Assembly: GCA_964537715.1 (NCBI GenBank)
Contig: CAZIAH010000053.1
Span: forward strand, 1 to 28,183
Direction of reading: 5' to 3'
DNA from: CAZTZL01 sp964537715
GTDB taxonomy: Bacteria > Zhuqueibacterota > QNDG01 > DSAB01
Length of the DNA stretch: 28,183 bases
This document shows positions 16,534 to 24,341 of the stretch, piece after piece. The position numbers and the translations under genes are program-made. Within the stretch, counting starts at the first letter, position 1. Each line of letters opens with the position of its first letter. The notes under the pieces were generated by a model, which saw nothing but the letters and a program-made list of their open reading frames with translations, was not told the origin of the DNA and did no database searches.

Positions 16534-17322
16534 TTAGTGTTTCTTTTCGGGCTCGTTGAAATAGAGGTGCAATTTATTGTTCTCTGCCGGGGATTTGTTT
16601 GTTGATTTGATCCTTTCAGGATTTTGATCATCGTTATGTCCCCATATCTGTCTGACAGAATAGACAACCGCTGTATAAAAATTGCCCTCGTACTGTCTGA
16701 AGAGCCGGAAGGATTCGTTTTTCTTCCCGAGAAAAGGCCGTAAACTCCATGCCAGCTGAATGCCCACAAAGGCGAGAATGATTACCCAAAAACGGAACAC
16801 GGACACGCCGATTTTCGGATAGATGTTTTTCTTTTCGCAGGAATATTGAAGTGCATCGATCATCGTTTTCATGCCGAAAAATGCAGAGAGTCCAAGTATG
16901 AGTAGATGGAGAAGAATCAGAAAGTAGTAATTGCCGCCAGTTAACTGAAAAAAAATCGTAATCGGAATAAACGAAACCATGATCGAAGCAATGAGCACGA
17001 ACCCGGACAGTACGATAAACATCATCTGCGAAATACGAAGTTTAGAACCCAAAACGGACTGGATGATAAAGAAAGCGGGGAAGCAGATCGCCAGGGCGAG
17101 TGAGAACAGCAGAACCATTTTGATGCCGGCGGAAAAGGCCTGAAGCACGCTGTGGTGGCTTCCCATAGAAAGACCGTAGACAAACATCAATCCGCCAAGC
17201 AGTAGGCAAAGGGTAAAAATTTTTTTTACAGAAATACCATCCTCGGAGATCCGGCTGTAAAAATGCTCCCTGTTTTGATAAAAGGGAAAATACTCCCTGA
17301 AAAAAGATTTTTTCTGATTCAT
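16534..17322 (-). CDS. multi-pass integral membrane protein, Yip1-like topology
   Basis: This 262-aa protein has no recognised enzymatic motif. After a charged N-terminal stretch (1-33) there are about five hydrophobic segments, near residues 35-53, 65-95, 100-125, 132-152 and 175-195. A charged, hydrophilic C-terminal tail of about 60 residues follows. The layout is like Yip1-type membrane proteins, but this is topology, not proven homology. It is last in a three-gene minus-strand unit, 53 nt after the TPR lipoprotein stop, with GGGAGG five nt before the ATG. It may form a membrane partner for the lipoprotein. Confidence 0.75.
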   Translation of the reverse strand: MNQKKSFFREYFPFYQNREHFYSRISEDGISVKKIFTLCLLLGGLMFVYGLSMGSHHSVLQAFSAGIKMVLLFSLALAICFPAFFIIQSVLGSKLRISQMMFIVLSGFVLIASIMVSFIPITIFFQLTGGNYYFLILLHLLILGLSAFFGMKTMIDALQYSCEKKNIYPKIGVSVFRFWVIILAFVGIQLAWSLRPFLGKKNESFRLFRQYEGNFYTAVVYSVRQIWGHNDDQNPERIKSTNKSPAENNKLHLYFNEPEKKH

Positions 17323-17375
17323 GGTTGCCTCCCGATATATAACGGAGTTTCATCCCGACAAATCAGGGTGTCCGT

Positions 17376-18647
17376 TTATCTTTTGCTTTTGATCGTTTCC
17401 CTCAATTTCTCGATTTTTTCCCGGGACACGGAACCCAGCACAGTATTTTTTTCGAATCGTTCGATCCATTCAAGACGTTGCTTCGCTTCGGAAAATTTCC
17501 CGGATTGGATAAGCAAATCTGCGTCGGTTAGTGCGGCTTGGGAAATGTTGTTCAGCAGTTGATCGGTATAGGCCATACGGATCGAACTCCGGTCTTGGGA
17601 GCTCACAAGCGGAAGTTTGAAATCATCCACATTTAGATGGTTCAAGCCTTTCCGGAGTAGTGATGCGTCTACCTCCTTGAATGGAGGGTGAGATTGCCAC
17701 AATAGAAAGGCGCCTGCATAAGCCCATTGATTTCCAGTAGGAGGCAGTCGATCAGGATAAACTGTCGGGGCAATGGCGATGGGATTTCGAAGGATTCCTT
17801 TTCTATGTTGTTCCATCCATTTCCATACAATCTGCGCAGCCCGGAGCATAGTTCTGTCTTGTTTGTCTTTATACGGCTTGAGTCTGTCCAATTCATTGTC
17901 TGTCACGGGCAGAGAGATTTGATACTGATTCTTGACATGTCGTGCATACCAGAGTGTATTGAGAAGAGACAGGTTGACAATGACCACGTCGGAACGGAAA
18001 TGCTCGACTTGCTGAAGAGCAACAGTCGGATAGGTATCCATATCTCCGTTTGTCAAGAGAATGGCATTTCGAGGAAGATCGCTCATAACCCAGCGTGTAT
18101 AGGCCAGCAAAGACGGAGTGAAAAAACCGCATCGCATGAAGTTGCGCACGGCTTTTTTCTCCAGATCTTTTTGGTCCCGTTGAATGGCCTCGCTCCAGAG
18201 TTTGGTCCAGGCATTGCCGTCGCTGGAGTCACACTGTACTGCCTTGAGAAGGTGGGACCACGTCGAGTCCGAATTGGCTTCTTCCCAATGGCCGAACCGG
18301 GGGTTGTATATATTGGCCAGAACCATGTGGGCGAATCCGTAACCGGGATTGATCCGAAGCGCTTTCCGCGCTTCTTCCTTGGCTTTTGATTTTTTGTCGA
18401 GACGTCGATAGGTTTCGGCCAGATAGGCGTGATACTCTGCTTTTCCGTCGGATTCTCTTATGGCTTGTTCAAAATAGGGAAGGGCGTCATCGATCTGGTT
18501 TTTGACATAGAATGCTTTTCCCATTTCGAAGTTTTTGTTTTCAGCATGTTTTTGGCATCCTGAGAAATTCACTATTATAAAATAGGAGATCAGAAATACA
18601 ATCAACAGTCTCGTTTTGCTTTTCGATAATGATCTGGTCAAAAACAT
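17376..18647 (-). CDS. TPR lipoprotein with a DUF2723-type soluble C-terminal domain
   Basis: The start at 18647 is chosen because AAAGGACAAGTT precedes that ATG; an ATG ten codons upstream has no such site. The signal ends in NFSGC with lipidated Cys31. Residues about 38-165 hold TPR-type helices (NFEMGKAFYVKNQIDDALPY, then AYLAETYRRLDKKSKAKEEA). From about 170 to 330 the sequence matches the pattern known from the soluble C-terminal part of DUF2723/GT117-like membrane proteins: AILLTNGDMDTYP, then RSDVVIVNLSLLNTLWYARH. Here that part is free of the multi-span transferase region. The function is unknown, and a role in surface glycan or protein handling is speculative. It follows the HTH gene by 56 nt. 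Confidence 0.78.
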   Translation of the reverse strand: MFLTRSLSKSKTRLLIVFLISYFIIVNFSGCQKHAENKNFEMGKAFYVKNQIDDALPYFEQAIRESDGKAEYHAYLAETYRRLDKKSKAKEEARKALRINPGYGFAHMVLANIYNPRFGHWEEANSDSTWSHLLKAVQCDSSDGNAWTKLWSEAIQRDQKDLEKKAVRNFMRCGFFTPSLLAYTRWVMSDLPRNAILLTNGDMDTYPTVALQQVEHFRSDVVIVNLSLLNTLWYARHVKNQYQISLPVTDNELDRLKPYKDKQDRTMLRAAQIVWKWMEQHRKGILRNPIAIAPTVYPDRLPPTGNQWAYAGAFLLWQSHPPFKEVDASLLRKGLNHLNVDDFKLPLVSSQDRSSIRMAYTDQLLNNISQAALTDADLLIQSGKFSEAKQRLEWIERFEKNTVLGSVSREKIEKLRETIKSKR

Positions 18648-18703
18648 AACTTGTCCTTTTAGATTAAATTTTTTCATCTAAATTCAAATCCATGTAATAG
18701 ATG

Positions 18704-18931
18704 TTACACTGCATTGTCATCGGTTTTTCTCTTATTGCTTTGAATGACATCGTCAAATTTCTTATCGATATGCTGGATGAACCATTCGTCAATGATGGAT
18801 TTCTTGAAACGCCATACGTTGCCGATTTTTGCGCCGGGGATTTTTTTCTCCTGAGCCCAGGTGTAAATCGTTTGGGGCTTCAGCCGAAGATAGGCAGCGA
18901 CTTCTTCCAGTGTCATGATTACATCATCCAA
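18704..18931 (-). CDS. small excisionase/MerR-type HTH DNA-binding protein
   Basis: The product is a 75-aa protein with the HTH_17 pattern: MTLEEVAAYLRLKPQTIYTW, then KKIPGAKIGNVWRFKKSIIDEW. This is the winged-helix fold of phage excisionases and many small regulators. The TTG at 18931 is taken as start because AAGGAG lies 7-8 nt upstream; an internal ATG five codons later lacks such a site. No integrase or phage gene is nearby, so a local transcription regulator is more likely than an excisionase. It is first in the minus-strand unit and may control it. Confidence 0.82.
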   Translation of the reverse strand: MDDVIMTLEEVAAYLRLKPQTIYTWAQEKKIPGAKIGNVWRFKKSIIDEWFIQHIDKKFDDVIQSNKRKTDDNAV

Positions 18932-18963
18932 AGGAATTCTCCTTTGTTATGGTTTATAAGTAT

Positions 18964-18992
18964 ATAATATGAAATAATACTGTATTTGTCAA
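18964..18992 (-). promoter_or_regulatory. near-consensus sigma-70 promoter of the HTH/TPR unit
   Basis: Read on the minus strand, TTGACA (18992-18987), a 17-nt spacer and TATTAT (18969-18964) lie about 33 nt before the HTH start codon. The -35 element is exact and the -10 has one mismatch. Confidence 0.75.
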
Positions 18993-19133
18993 GTATTTTA
19001 TTGTTTATTATTATATATTGCTATTTTGTGGGTGCAGTATTGTTAAATATTAAATGGAAAATTCAAAATAGGACAGCACCTTCAGGAATGCAATGCTCAA
19101 ATTAGAACACTCCCATATTTGATGTTTTGTAGT

Positions 19134-19158
19134 GAAACTTTTTAAAAACTTTTGTATT
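19134..19158 (+). promoter_or_regulatory. candidate ECF-type promoter of the sigma operon
   Basis: GTGAAACTT (GAAAC at 19134-19138) and TTTTGTATT (19150-19158) resemble the AAC-type -35 and the short -10 of ECF promoters, about 64 nt before the sigma gene. ECF genes are often self-activated. The same two elements at identical spacing occur at 10586-10609. Confidence 0.45.
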
Positions 19159-19221
19159 TTATTATTGGAAACATAGAGCTGAAAAGGAATGTTTTAAGCC
19201 GTATTTGCAAGGATGACTGTG

Positions 19222-19779
19222 ATGCAATCGGATGTTCAACAAGAAAAGCAATGGATACAGGAATCACAGAAAAATCCAGGTGCTTTTGAATTCCTGTTTA
19301 ACCGATATTGTAATTTAATATTTAACTATATTCTGCGACGAACGTGCAATATTAATGCTTCCAAGGATATTACAGCGAATACATTTCTTAAGGCGCTTGA
19401 GCATATTCGTCAATTTACATGGAAAGGTATTCCATTCTCGGTCTGGTTATACCGGATTGCCACCAATGAGATTCATCAACATTACCGTAAATCGAGAAGG
19501 ATTGTCAGATTAAAAGATCAACAATTAGTGAATGTCCGGAGCAGTACTTCATCTGATTCGGAATTGTTGAAACAGGAGGAGACAGCTGAAAAGTATCAAC
19601 AGTCTCGAAAGATTCATCAAGCCGTTTTATCGCTGAAACCGAAATACCAATCTGTGATTACACTTCGGTATTTTGAAGGATTATCCATTAAAGAGATTGC
19701 AGTTATTTTAAAGCTATCCGAAAATACAGTGAAAACACATATTCGGAGAGCATTACAACAACTGAAGATGATATTATGA
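19222..19779 (+). CDS. ECF-family RNA polymerase sigma factor
   Basis: The product redirects RNA polymerase to a specific set of promoters. Region 2 spans about residues 20-90 (FEFLFNRYCNLIFNYILRR, then PFSVWLYRIATNEIHQHYRK). Region 4 spans about 130-183 (LSLKPKYQSVITLRYFEGLS, IKEIAVILKLSENTVKTHI). At about 185 aa it has the usual ECF size. The ATG at 19222 is chosen over 19213 because AAGGA lies 8 nt before it, while it abuts the first ATG. Its stop overlaps the next start by four bases (ATGA), so the two are translationally coupled. No target is proven; see the promoter-like match before the hydrolase gene. Confidence 0.93.
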   Translation: MQSDVQQEKQWIQESQKNPGAFEFLFNRYCNLIFNYILRRTCNINASKDITANTFLKALEHIRQFTWKGIPFSVWLYRIATNEIHQHYRKSRRIVRLKDQQLVNVRSSTSSDSELLKQEETAEKYQQSRKIHQAVLSLKPKYQSVITLRYFEGLSIKEIAVILKLSENTVKTHIRRALQQLKMIL

Positions 19780-20003
19780 AAAATTTGAATGACATTGAGA
19801 AATTTCTGAAAGCATCAAAACAACCAGATAAAGATTTTACGGATGTGAAGCATGAGATCTGGAGTCTCGTTCTTCAGATGCATAAGCAGCGACGGCGTAA
19901 AAGCTGGTTGTCTTTCATGAAACCTTGGATGTGGGTACTTGCTTCCATTTTTTTAATTCTCATATGTGTTCTTTTTATGCTTCTGATGGTCCGATCCATT
20001 TAA
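19776..20003 (+). CDS. short single-span membrane protein in anti-sigma position
   Basis: This 75-aa protein is coupled to the sigma gene. Residues 1-43 are hydrophilic and charged (DKDFTDVKHEIWSLVLQMHK), followed by a basic RRRK segment. One transmembrane helix at about 51-72 ends almost at the C-terminus (MVRSI). By the positive-inside rule the N-terminal part is cytoplasmic. There is no zinc-binding HxxxCxxC motif and no periplasmic sensor domain. A minimal anti-sigma factor that holds the sigma factor at the membrane is inferred from position and topology only. Confidence 0.7.
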   Translation: MKNLNDIEKFLKASKQPDKDFTDVKHEIWSLVLQMHKQRRRKSWLSFMKPWMWVLASIFLILICVLFMLLMVRSI

Positions 20004-20025
20004 TATTAAATATGGAGGGCAAATC

Positions 20026-20667
20026 ATGAAACGAGGAATCTTGGAAACCCGCAAGTTCGAGTATCACCGTTTGCTGGAACTCGGATTGATTTTTTCTCTG
20101 ATATTTCATGTCGTGCTTTTCCAGAGTTACAAGAGAATTGAATATAGGAAACCTTTACTAAAATGGAAAGATCTTGGTATTATCAAAGTTGTGGATATTC
20201 CTATCACAGAATTAAAAATGAATAAACCAACTGTATCACTTCCTCAAATACCAATCCCAAGAGATGAAGAAGAAATACCAGATGATGCGACTATTGATCC
20301 TACAATACTAATACTTCATGAACCTGTACCACCGCCACCGCTTGATGAAACGTGGCAAATTCCGTTTAAAGCAGTTAGTGAACCACCATTCCCGATTGGT
20401 GGTTATGAATTACTGCAGCAAAATCTTGTTTATCCGGAGATAGCTCGCAAGGCAGGTGTTGAGGGTTTGGTCGTTATTGCTGCCCATATTAGTGAATTGG
20501 GACATGTGATTGAAACCAGAATAATGAAAACACTCGGTCCCAATGGTTGTGATGAGGCAGCGATTAAGGCAATTCGTTCAGTCAAATGGCGACCGGCCTT
20601 CCAGCGAGATGAACCGGTTGATGTCTGGATTAGTGTGCCATTTCATTTTAAACTGAAAGATGGTTAA
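20026..20667 (+). CDS. TonB-family energy transducer
   Basis: This 213-aa inner-membrane-anchored periplasmic protein resembles TonB. A short cytoplasmic N-terminus precedes a membrane span at about 17-35. That span contains S24-x-x-x-H28, the conserved TonB residues that couple to ExbB/ExbD. A proline-rich linker follows at about 65-115 (PVPPPPLDETW). The TonB C-terminal domain is at about 120-210 (LVYPEIARKAGVEGLVVIAA, then AIKAIRSVKWRPAF). No exbB or exbD is in the window. It is 22 nt after the small membrane protein, with GGAGGG before the ATG. It could energise the receptor encoded at 153, or work with the sigma system; both are inferences. Confidence 0.9.
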   Translation: MKRGILETRKFEYHRLLELGLIFSLIFHVVLFQSYKRIEYRKPLLKWKDLGIIKVVDIPITELKMNKPTVSLPQIPIPRDEEEIPDDATIDPTILILHEPVPPPPLDETWQIPFKAVSEPPFPIGGYELLQQNLVYPEIARKAGVEGLVVIAAHISELGHVIETRIMKTLGPNGCDEAAIKAIRSVKWRPAFQRDEPVDVWISVPFHFKLKDG

Positions 20668-20749
20668 GATTATTTGATTAAATTAAATAATTGATAATCT
20701 AAAGTGAATTTCGTTATCTTATTAGTGATCGGAATATAATGTTAAAGAG

Positions 20750-20836
20750 CATGAGATCAGCGTCATCTGAAATCAGGCAATTGCAGGTAGTCGCCTGCTA
20801 ACTTCACAAACGCAAAAAGTGATACTCATGAAATAG
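20750..20836 (+). pseudogene. decayed remnant of a T9SS-tail gene, similar to the end of the cytochrome gene
   Basis: The frame ending in TAG at 20834-20836 reads NQAIAGSRLLTSQTQKVILM-K. The cytochrome protein ends MQAIVGEQLLTSQTQKIILM-K. Nucleotide identity over the last 41 bases is about 35 of 41 by eye. Upstream in the same frame HEISV (20750-20764) may match HDIPI of the cytochrome protein, with the segment between missing and a TGA at 20768. There is no start codon or signal peptide, so this is a fragment. The whole 20668-21076 gap holds only this remnant, its terminator and a weak promoter candidate. Confidence 0.75.
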
Positions 20837-20868
20837 AAGTAATATTCAATCAATTATTGAAAAAACTT

Positions 20869-20896
20869 AAAAGGGTGGTTTTTACATCACCCTTTT
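20869..20896 (+). terminator. hairpin terminator after the remnant
   Basis: AAAAGGGTG (20869-20877) pairs exactly with CACCCTTTT (20888-20896), with a 10-nt loop. It lies at about the same distance from the remnant's TAG as the terminator does from the cytochrome stop, with a similar GGGT/ACCC core. It probably now ends the sigma-TonB transcript. Confidence 0.75.
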
Positions 20897-21009
20897 CATT
20901 ATGGAAAAAACTTAATTATTTTATTTATTTTATTGTTCAACAAATCGGATTGAAAGATTGTTTGTATTAAGTTTGAAAAATTAAAATTCGGTCATATTTG
21001 TGTTTTTAT

Positions 21010-21038
21010 TTGTAGAAACAGAATTCATGTCGTATATT
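21010..21038 (+). promoter_or_regulatory. weak sigma-70-like promoter for the receiver gene
   Basis: TTGTAG (21010-21015), 17 nt, TATATT (21033-21038), about 38 nt before the start codon at 21077. The -35 match is poor. Confidence 0.35.
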
Positions 21039-21076
21039 TTAATGGAATTTATTTTGATATAGTTCTATACCACAAT

Positions 21077-21499
21077 ATGAAATCAACTGCAAAGAGTATA
21101 TCTGAGAGAAAAATATTGTGCATCGATCAATCCCCGGAATCGATTGAATTGGTGAGACGGATTCTGGAACATGGAGGGATCCAATATAAATTATTGGCAG
21201 CCATGGAAGTGCAGGAAGGAATGAAAATCGCTTTACGGGTAGTGCCTGATTTGATTATGCTAGATATGCATTTTCCTGCCGGAAAGGCATGGCATTTGAT
21301 CGAACAGATTCGCAAGGATCAGAAACTCAAAGATATTCCGATTATTGGTATCAGTTCATTGGATTACGAAAGTGGATTACAGGAGAACAGGTCGGGCGGA
21401 TCTCATGTGGATATGTATTTGCAAAAACCGGTCGATATGGATAAGCTGCTCAATGCCCTCAATCATTTACTCCAATTCACCGACAAGAATTTGAAATAA
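21077..21499 (+). CDS. stand-alone receiver-domain protein
   Basis: This 140-aa protein has a single response-regulator receiver domain and no output domain. The phosphoacceptor is D63 in LIMLDMHF, and the conserved Lys lies in LQKPVD. The acidic pocket near the N-terminus reads CIDQSPES, so only one Asp remains where two acidic residues are usual. Metal binding or phosphorylation may be altered. There is no clear ribosome binding site before the ATG, and an 11-residue extension precedes the first strand. It could be a shuttle for one of the nearby kinases. It is convergent with the minus-strand kinase unit across a shared terminator. Confidence 0.88.
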   Translation: MKSTAKSISERKILCIDQSPESIELVRRILEHGGIQYKLLAAMEVQEGMKIALRVVPDLIMLDMHFPAGKAWHLIEQIRKDQKLKDIPIIGISSLDYESGLQENRSGGSHVDMYLQKPVDMDKLLNALNHLLQFTDKNLK

Positions 21500-21511
21500 T
21501 TTCTCCAGAAT

Positions 21512-21550
21512 AAAAAACACCCATATTGAATGTTTGCAATGGGTGTTTGT
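21512..21550. terminator. bidirectional terminator between convergent signalling genes
   Basis: A perfect 10-bp stem pairs AAACACCCAT (21515-21524) with ATGGGTGTTT (21539-21548). The T-run is stronger on the minus strand (GTGTTTTTTATT), where it would end the hybrid-kinase transcript. Confidence 0.8.
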
Positions 21551-21682
21551 ATGATATAAAAACTCAATCAAAAAATATCGCTCATAGAACGCATCAAATC
21601 CCGGGATCGATTTTCATCTCTTTCTCCCGTGGATGATCATTCCGAGTGATTTAAAACGCCGTCAATTTTGGGCTTTCATTTG

Positions 21683-22057
21683 TCAATTCATTTGACACGC
21701 CATTGCCCGGTTGATTTTGGACAACAGCTCTTCGGTCTGGAAGGGCTTTGCCACAAAATCGGTGGCGCCCATTTCCATAACTTTTTCCTGCACTTCCTTG
21801 CCGGGATACGCCGTAATGAATATAACCGGAATGTTTTCTGTTCGCGTATACATTTTGAGACTGTTGAATGCGCTCAAACCACCAATGGTCGGCATACGAA
21901 TGTCCATTAAAATCAGGTCGGGTTGTTCCGAATAGGCTTTTTTGATGGCCTGATTGCAATCTTGTGCAGTGACTACCAACAAGTTGTTGGAGCGAAGTCT
22001 GGATGCCAAAAGTGTGAGAATGTCGGGATCGTCATCTGCGATCAAAATCTTTTTCAT
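21683..22057 (-). CDS. single-domain response regulator
   Basis: This 124-aa CheY-like receiver has all key residues: the acidic pocket ADDDPD, phosphoacceptor D52 in LILMDIRMP, a Thr in FITAYPG, and Lys in VAKPF. No output domain is present. It follows the hybrid kinase gene by 49 nt on the same strand, with AGGAGG before the ATG. It is probably a phosphorylation target of that kinase, or an intermediate in a relay. Confidence 0.93.
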   Translation of the reverse strand: MKKILIADDDPDILTLLASRLRSNNLLVVTAQDCNQAIKKAYSEQPDLILMDIRMPTIGGLSAFNSLKMYTRTENIPVIFITAYPGKEVQEKVMEMGATDFVAKPFQTEELLSKINRAMACQMN

Positions 22058-22106
22058 TATTTTCCTCCTGCTTCCAAGATTTATTCACTTTCTCGATTCA
22101 TACCCA

Positions 22107-24341
22107 TCAGATTAAATAGTAAATCATTTTACGAAGAAGTTTTTCATCAACGGGTTTATTGATTGTCAGAATAGCTTTTTTATTAATGTATTCGTGGAAT
22201 CTTCCGGTTTCTACTTCGTACCCGGACATAATGAGAATGGGAATGTCTTTGGTTTCGAAGTTTTCCTTCAGCCGGCCGATGACTTCATAACCACTCATGC
22301 CAGGCATCTTCATGTCAAGAATAATCAATTCCGGAAGTGCTTTTTGAATACTTTCGAAAGCAGCTTCTCCGGTGTTCGCAATGCCGATGTTTGTGTAGCC
22401 GAAAAATTCGATCAGTGTTTTGGTCGCTTCGGTCAATTCGATTTCATCGTCCACGATGAGTATATTCTTATTCAGTCTTGCTTCTTTTTCCCGTATTAAA
22501 TGACTCTTGCAATTTTTCAATAATGTTTCTGCCGTTAGTGGTTCCTCTGCTGAAATCATGTTATAGGAGAAATCCAGTTCGAGTTCCGGAGCCGATTCAA
22601 TAAATGCTTCTTTGATTGTTCGGACCAGGAGATTTTTGAGTTTTAATTCTTTCTTTAATGGCTTTTCAATAAAAATAACCGATTCGTTTGTTTCTCCGAC
22701 AAGGGTATGTATGTTTTTCTCGGAATTTTCAAAACTAAATTTCATCTTTTCATAAGATGAATTTAAATTATCATTACCGATTTGTTTTGTTAAATCCGGA
22801 TAATTATGAATTTGAAAATAAAACATGATAAAAGGATATTTCATATCCAATATCTGGTTTCCAATTTTGTCAAGTAGTTCGATGCCGGTAACATATTTGG
22901 GCAATGTAAAAGTGAATGTAGAACCCACACTGGGTTTGCTCTGAGCTGATATTTCACCATTATGAAGATGTATAATTTCTTTGGTTATGGCTAAACCAAG
23001 TCCGCTCCCTTTTTGTTTCAGGTTGATACTTGATTCGAACTGTTCAAATTTTTCGAATACCTTGGGAAGAAATTCAGGTTTTATCCCGATCCCCGTGTCA
23101 CGCACAGAACAGTTGATATGTTCATTCTCGGACTCTATATCCACCTGGATGGTTCCTTTTTCGGTGAATTTTAAGGCATTCCCTATCAGATTGTTTAATA
23201 CTTGAACAATACGGTCTTTGTCGACAAAAACATCAATCGGGTTCTCCGGGAGTAATACCTTAAAATCGAGTCCCTGTTTTTTTATCAAGGATACAAAGGG
23301 ATCAGTAATGGATTTTACCAGTTCGTTCAGATTTTCCTTTTTCTTTTCGAGTTTTACTTTCCCGGATTCTATTTTTGATATATCCAGCAGATCATCGACC
23401 ATACGCTGAAGACGGTCTGTATTTCGAATGGATAGCGATAAAAATCTTTTTTGTTCATCATTGACTTCACCTGTAATACCGTCACGAACCTGAGCCACTG
23501 ATTCGCGAATGATGGTTAATGGTGTCCGTAATTCATGCGAGACATTACTGACAAAGTCATCTTTCATTCTGTTCATTATAATTCGTTTGGCAGCGTCTTT
23601 GAATATAATAACTGCACCCTTGATATTTCCTCTGTCGTCTTTAATAGGAGCAATATTTTTATCGATATATGTTTCCGTTCCATTGCGGTCAATGAGAATC
23701 GTGCTGTCTGAATTGTCCGATGTCGTTCCTTCTTGCAATACTTTTAATATGGGATCCCTTTGAGATCTGTTTTGTTTCTCATTGATCAATTTGAATATTT
23801 CTGTGACATTTTTTCCAATGGCTTCTTTTTGGGACCATTTTGTTATTGACTCAGCAGCAGGATTCATGAAAGTAATCTTTGCTTTTGTATCGGTGGCTAT
23901 AACAGCATCGCCAATGCTCTTCAAAGTAAATGAAACCCAATTTTTTTCACTAATGATTTCAGTTTCGATTTTATGTCTGTAAAGTGCCATTTTAATACTG
24001 GCATGTAATTCCTGCTCAGTAAACGGTTTCAGAATGTATCCGTAAGGTTCTGTAATTTTGGCACGGGCAAGGGTGTCCTCATCAGCGTATGCGGTTAGGA
24101 AAATGATTGGTATATCCAGTCGATCCCGCACTTGTTCCGCAGTTTGGATACCATCGAGCTTCCCATCTAGCCTGATATCCATCAAAACCAGGTCGGGAGC
24201 CAAATCCACCATATTCTCAATGGCTTCTTCACCGGAGGCATATAAAGCAGGGACTACATATTCTAGCTCTTCCAACCTGCTCTGGATTTCCATGGCAATG
24301 ACTTTCTCATTTTCGACGATGACTATTTTTTCTTTTGGCAT
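22107..24341 (-). CDS. hybrid sensor histidine kinase: REC-PAS-HisKA-HATPase-(GGDEF-like)-REC
   Basis: This cytoplasmic 744-aa kinase has no membrane span. Domains in order: receiver 1 at about 5-120 (D55 in LVLMDIRLDG, TAYADEDTL, YILKPF); PAS at about 135-240 (SIGDAVIATDTKAKITFMNP); HisKA with H269 in VSHELRTPL; HATPase at about 370-490 (NLIGNALKF, RDTGIGI, GSGLGLAI). An unusual region at about 495-620 looks like a degenerate GGDEF fold, with GETNE where GGDEF would be. Receiver 2 is at about 622-744 (D676 in LIILDMKMPG). The ATG at 24341 is preferred over a TTG three codons upstream. The presence of receivers at both ends suggests it integrates an upstream phosphosignal and passes it on, perhaps to the next gene's receiver. 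Confidence 0.92.
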   Translation of the reverse strand: MPKEKIVIVENEKVIAMEIQSRLEELEYVVPALYASGEEAIENMVDLAPDLVLMDIRLDGKLDGIQTAEQVRDRLDIPIIFLTAYADEDTLARAKITEPYGYILKPFTEQELHASIKMALYRHKIETEIISEKNWVSFTLKSIGDAVIATDTKAKITFMNPAAESITKWSQKEAIGKNVTEIFKLINEKQNRSQRDPILKVLQEGTTSDNSDSTILIDRNGTETYIDKNIAPIKDDRGNIKGAVIIFKDAAKRIIMNRMKDDFVSNVSHELRTPLTIIRESVAQVRDGITGEVNDEQKRFLSLSIRNTDRLQRMVDDLLDISKIESGKVKLEKKKENLNELVKSITDPFVSLIKKQGLDFKVLLPENPIDVFVDKDRIVQVLNNLIGNALKFTEKGTIQVDIESENEHINCSVRDTGIGIKPEFLPKVFEKFEQFESSINLKQKGSGLGLAITKEIIHLHNGEISAQSKPSVGSTFTFTLPKYVTGIELLDKIGNQILDMKYPFIMFYFQIHNYPDLTKQIGNDNLNSSYEKMKFSFENSEKNIHTLVGETNESVIFIEKPLKKELKLKNLLVRTIKEAFIESAPELELDFSYNMISAEEPLTAETLLKNCKSHLIREKEARLNKNILIVDDEIELTEATKTLIEFFGYTNIGIANTGEAAFESIQKALPELIILDMKMPGMSGYEVIGRLKENFETKDIPILIMSGYEVETGRFHEYINKKAILTINKPVDEKLLRKMIYYLI

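Noticed and set aside
17727..18389. 220-codon plus-strand open frame
   Set aside because: Antisense to the TPR lipoprotein gene; no ribosome site or recognisable motif.
18704..18931. Sign of a prophage or integrated element from the excisionase-like HTH
   Set aside because: No integrase, attachment repeat or tRNA is near; such HTH domains are common in ordinary regulators.
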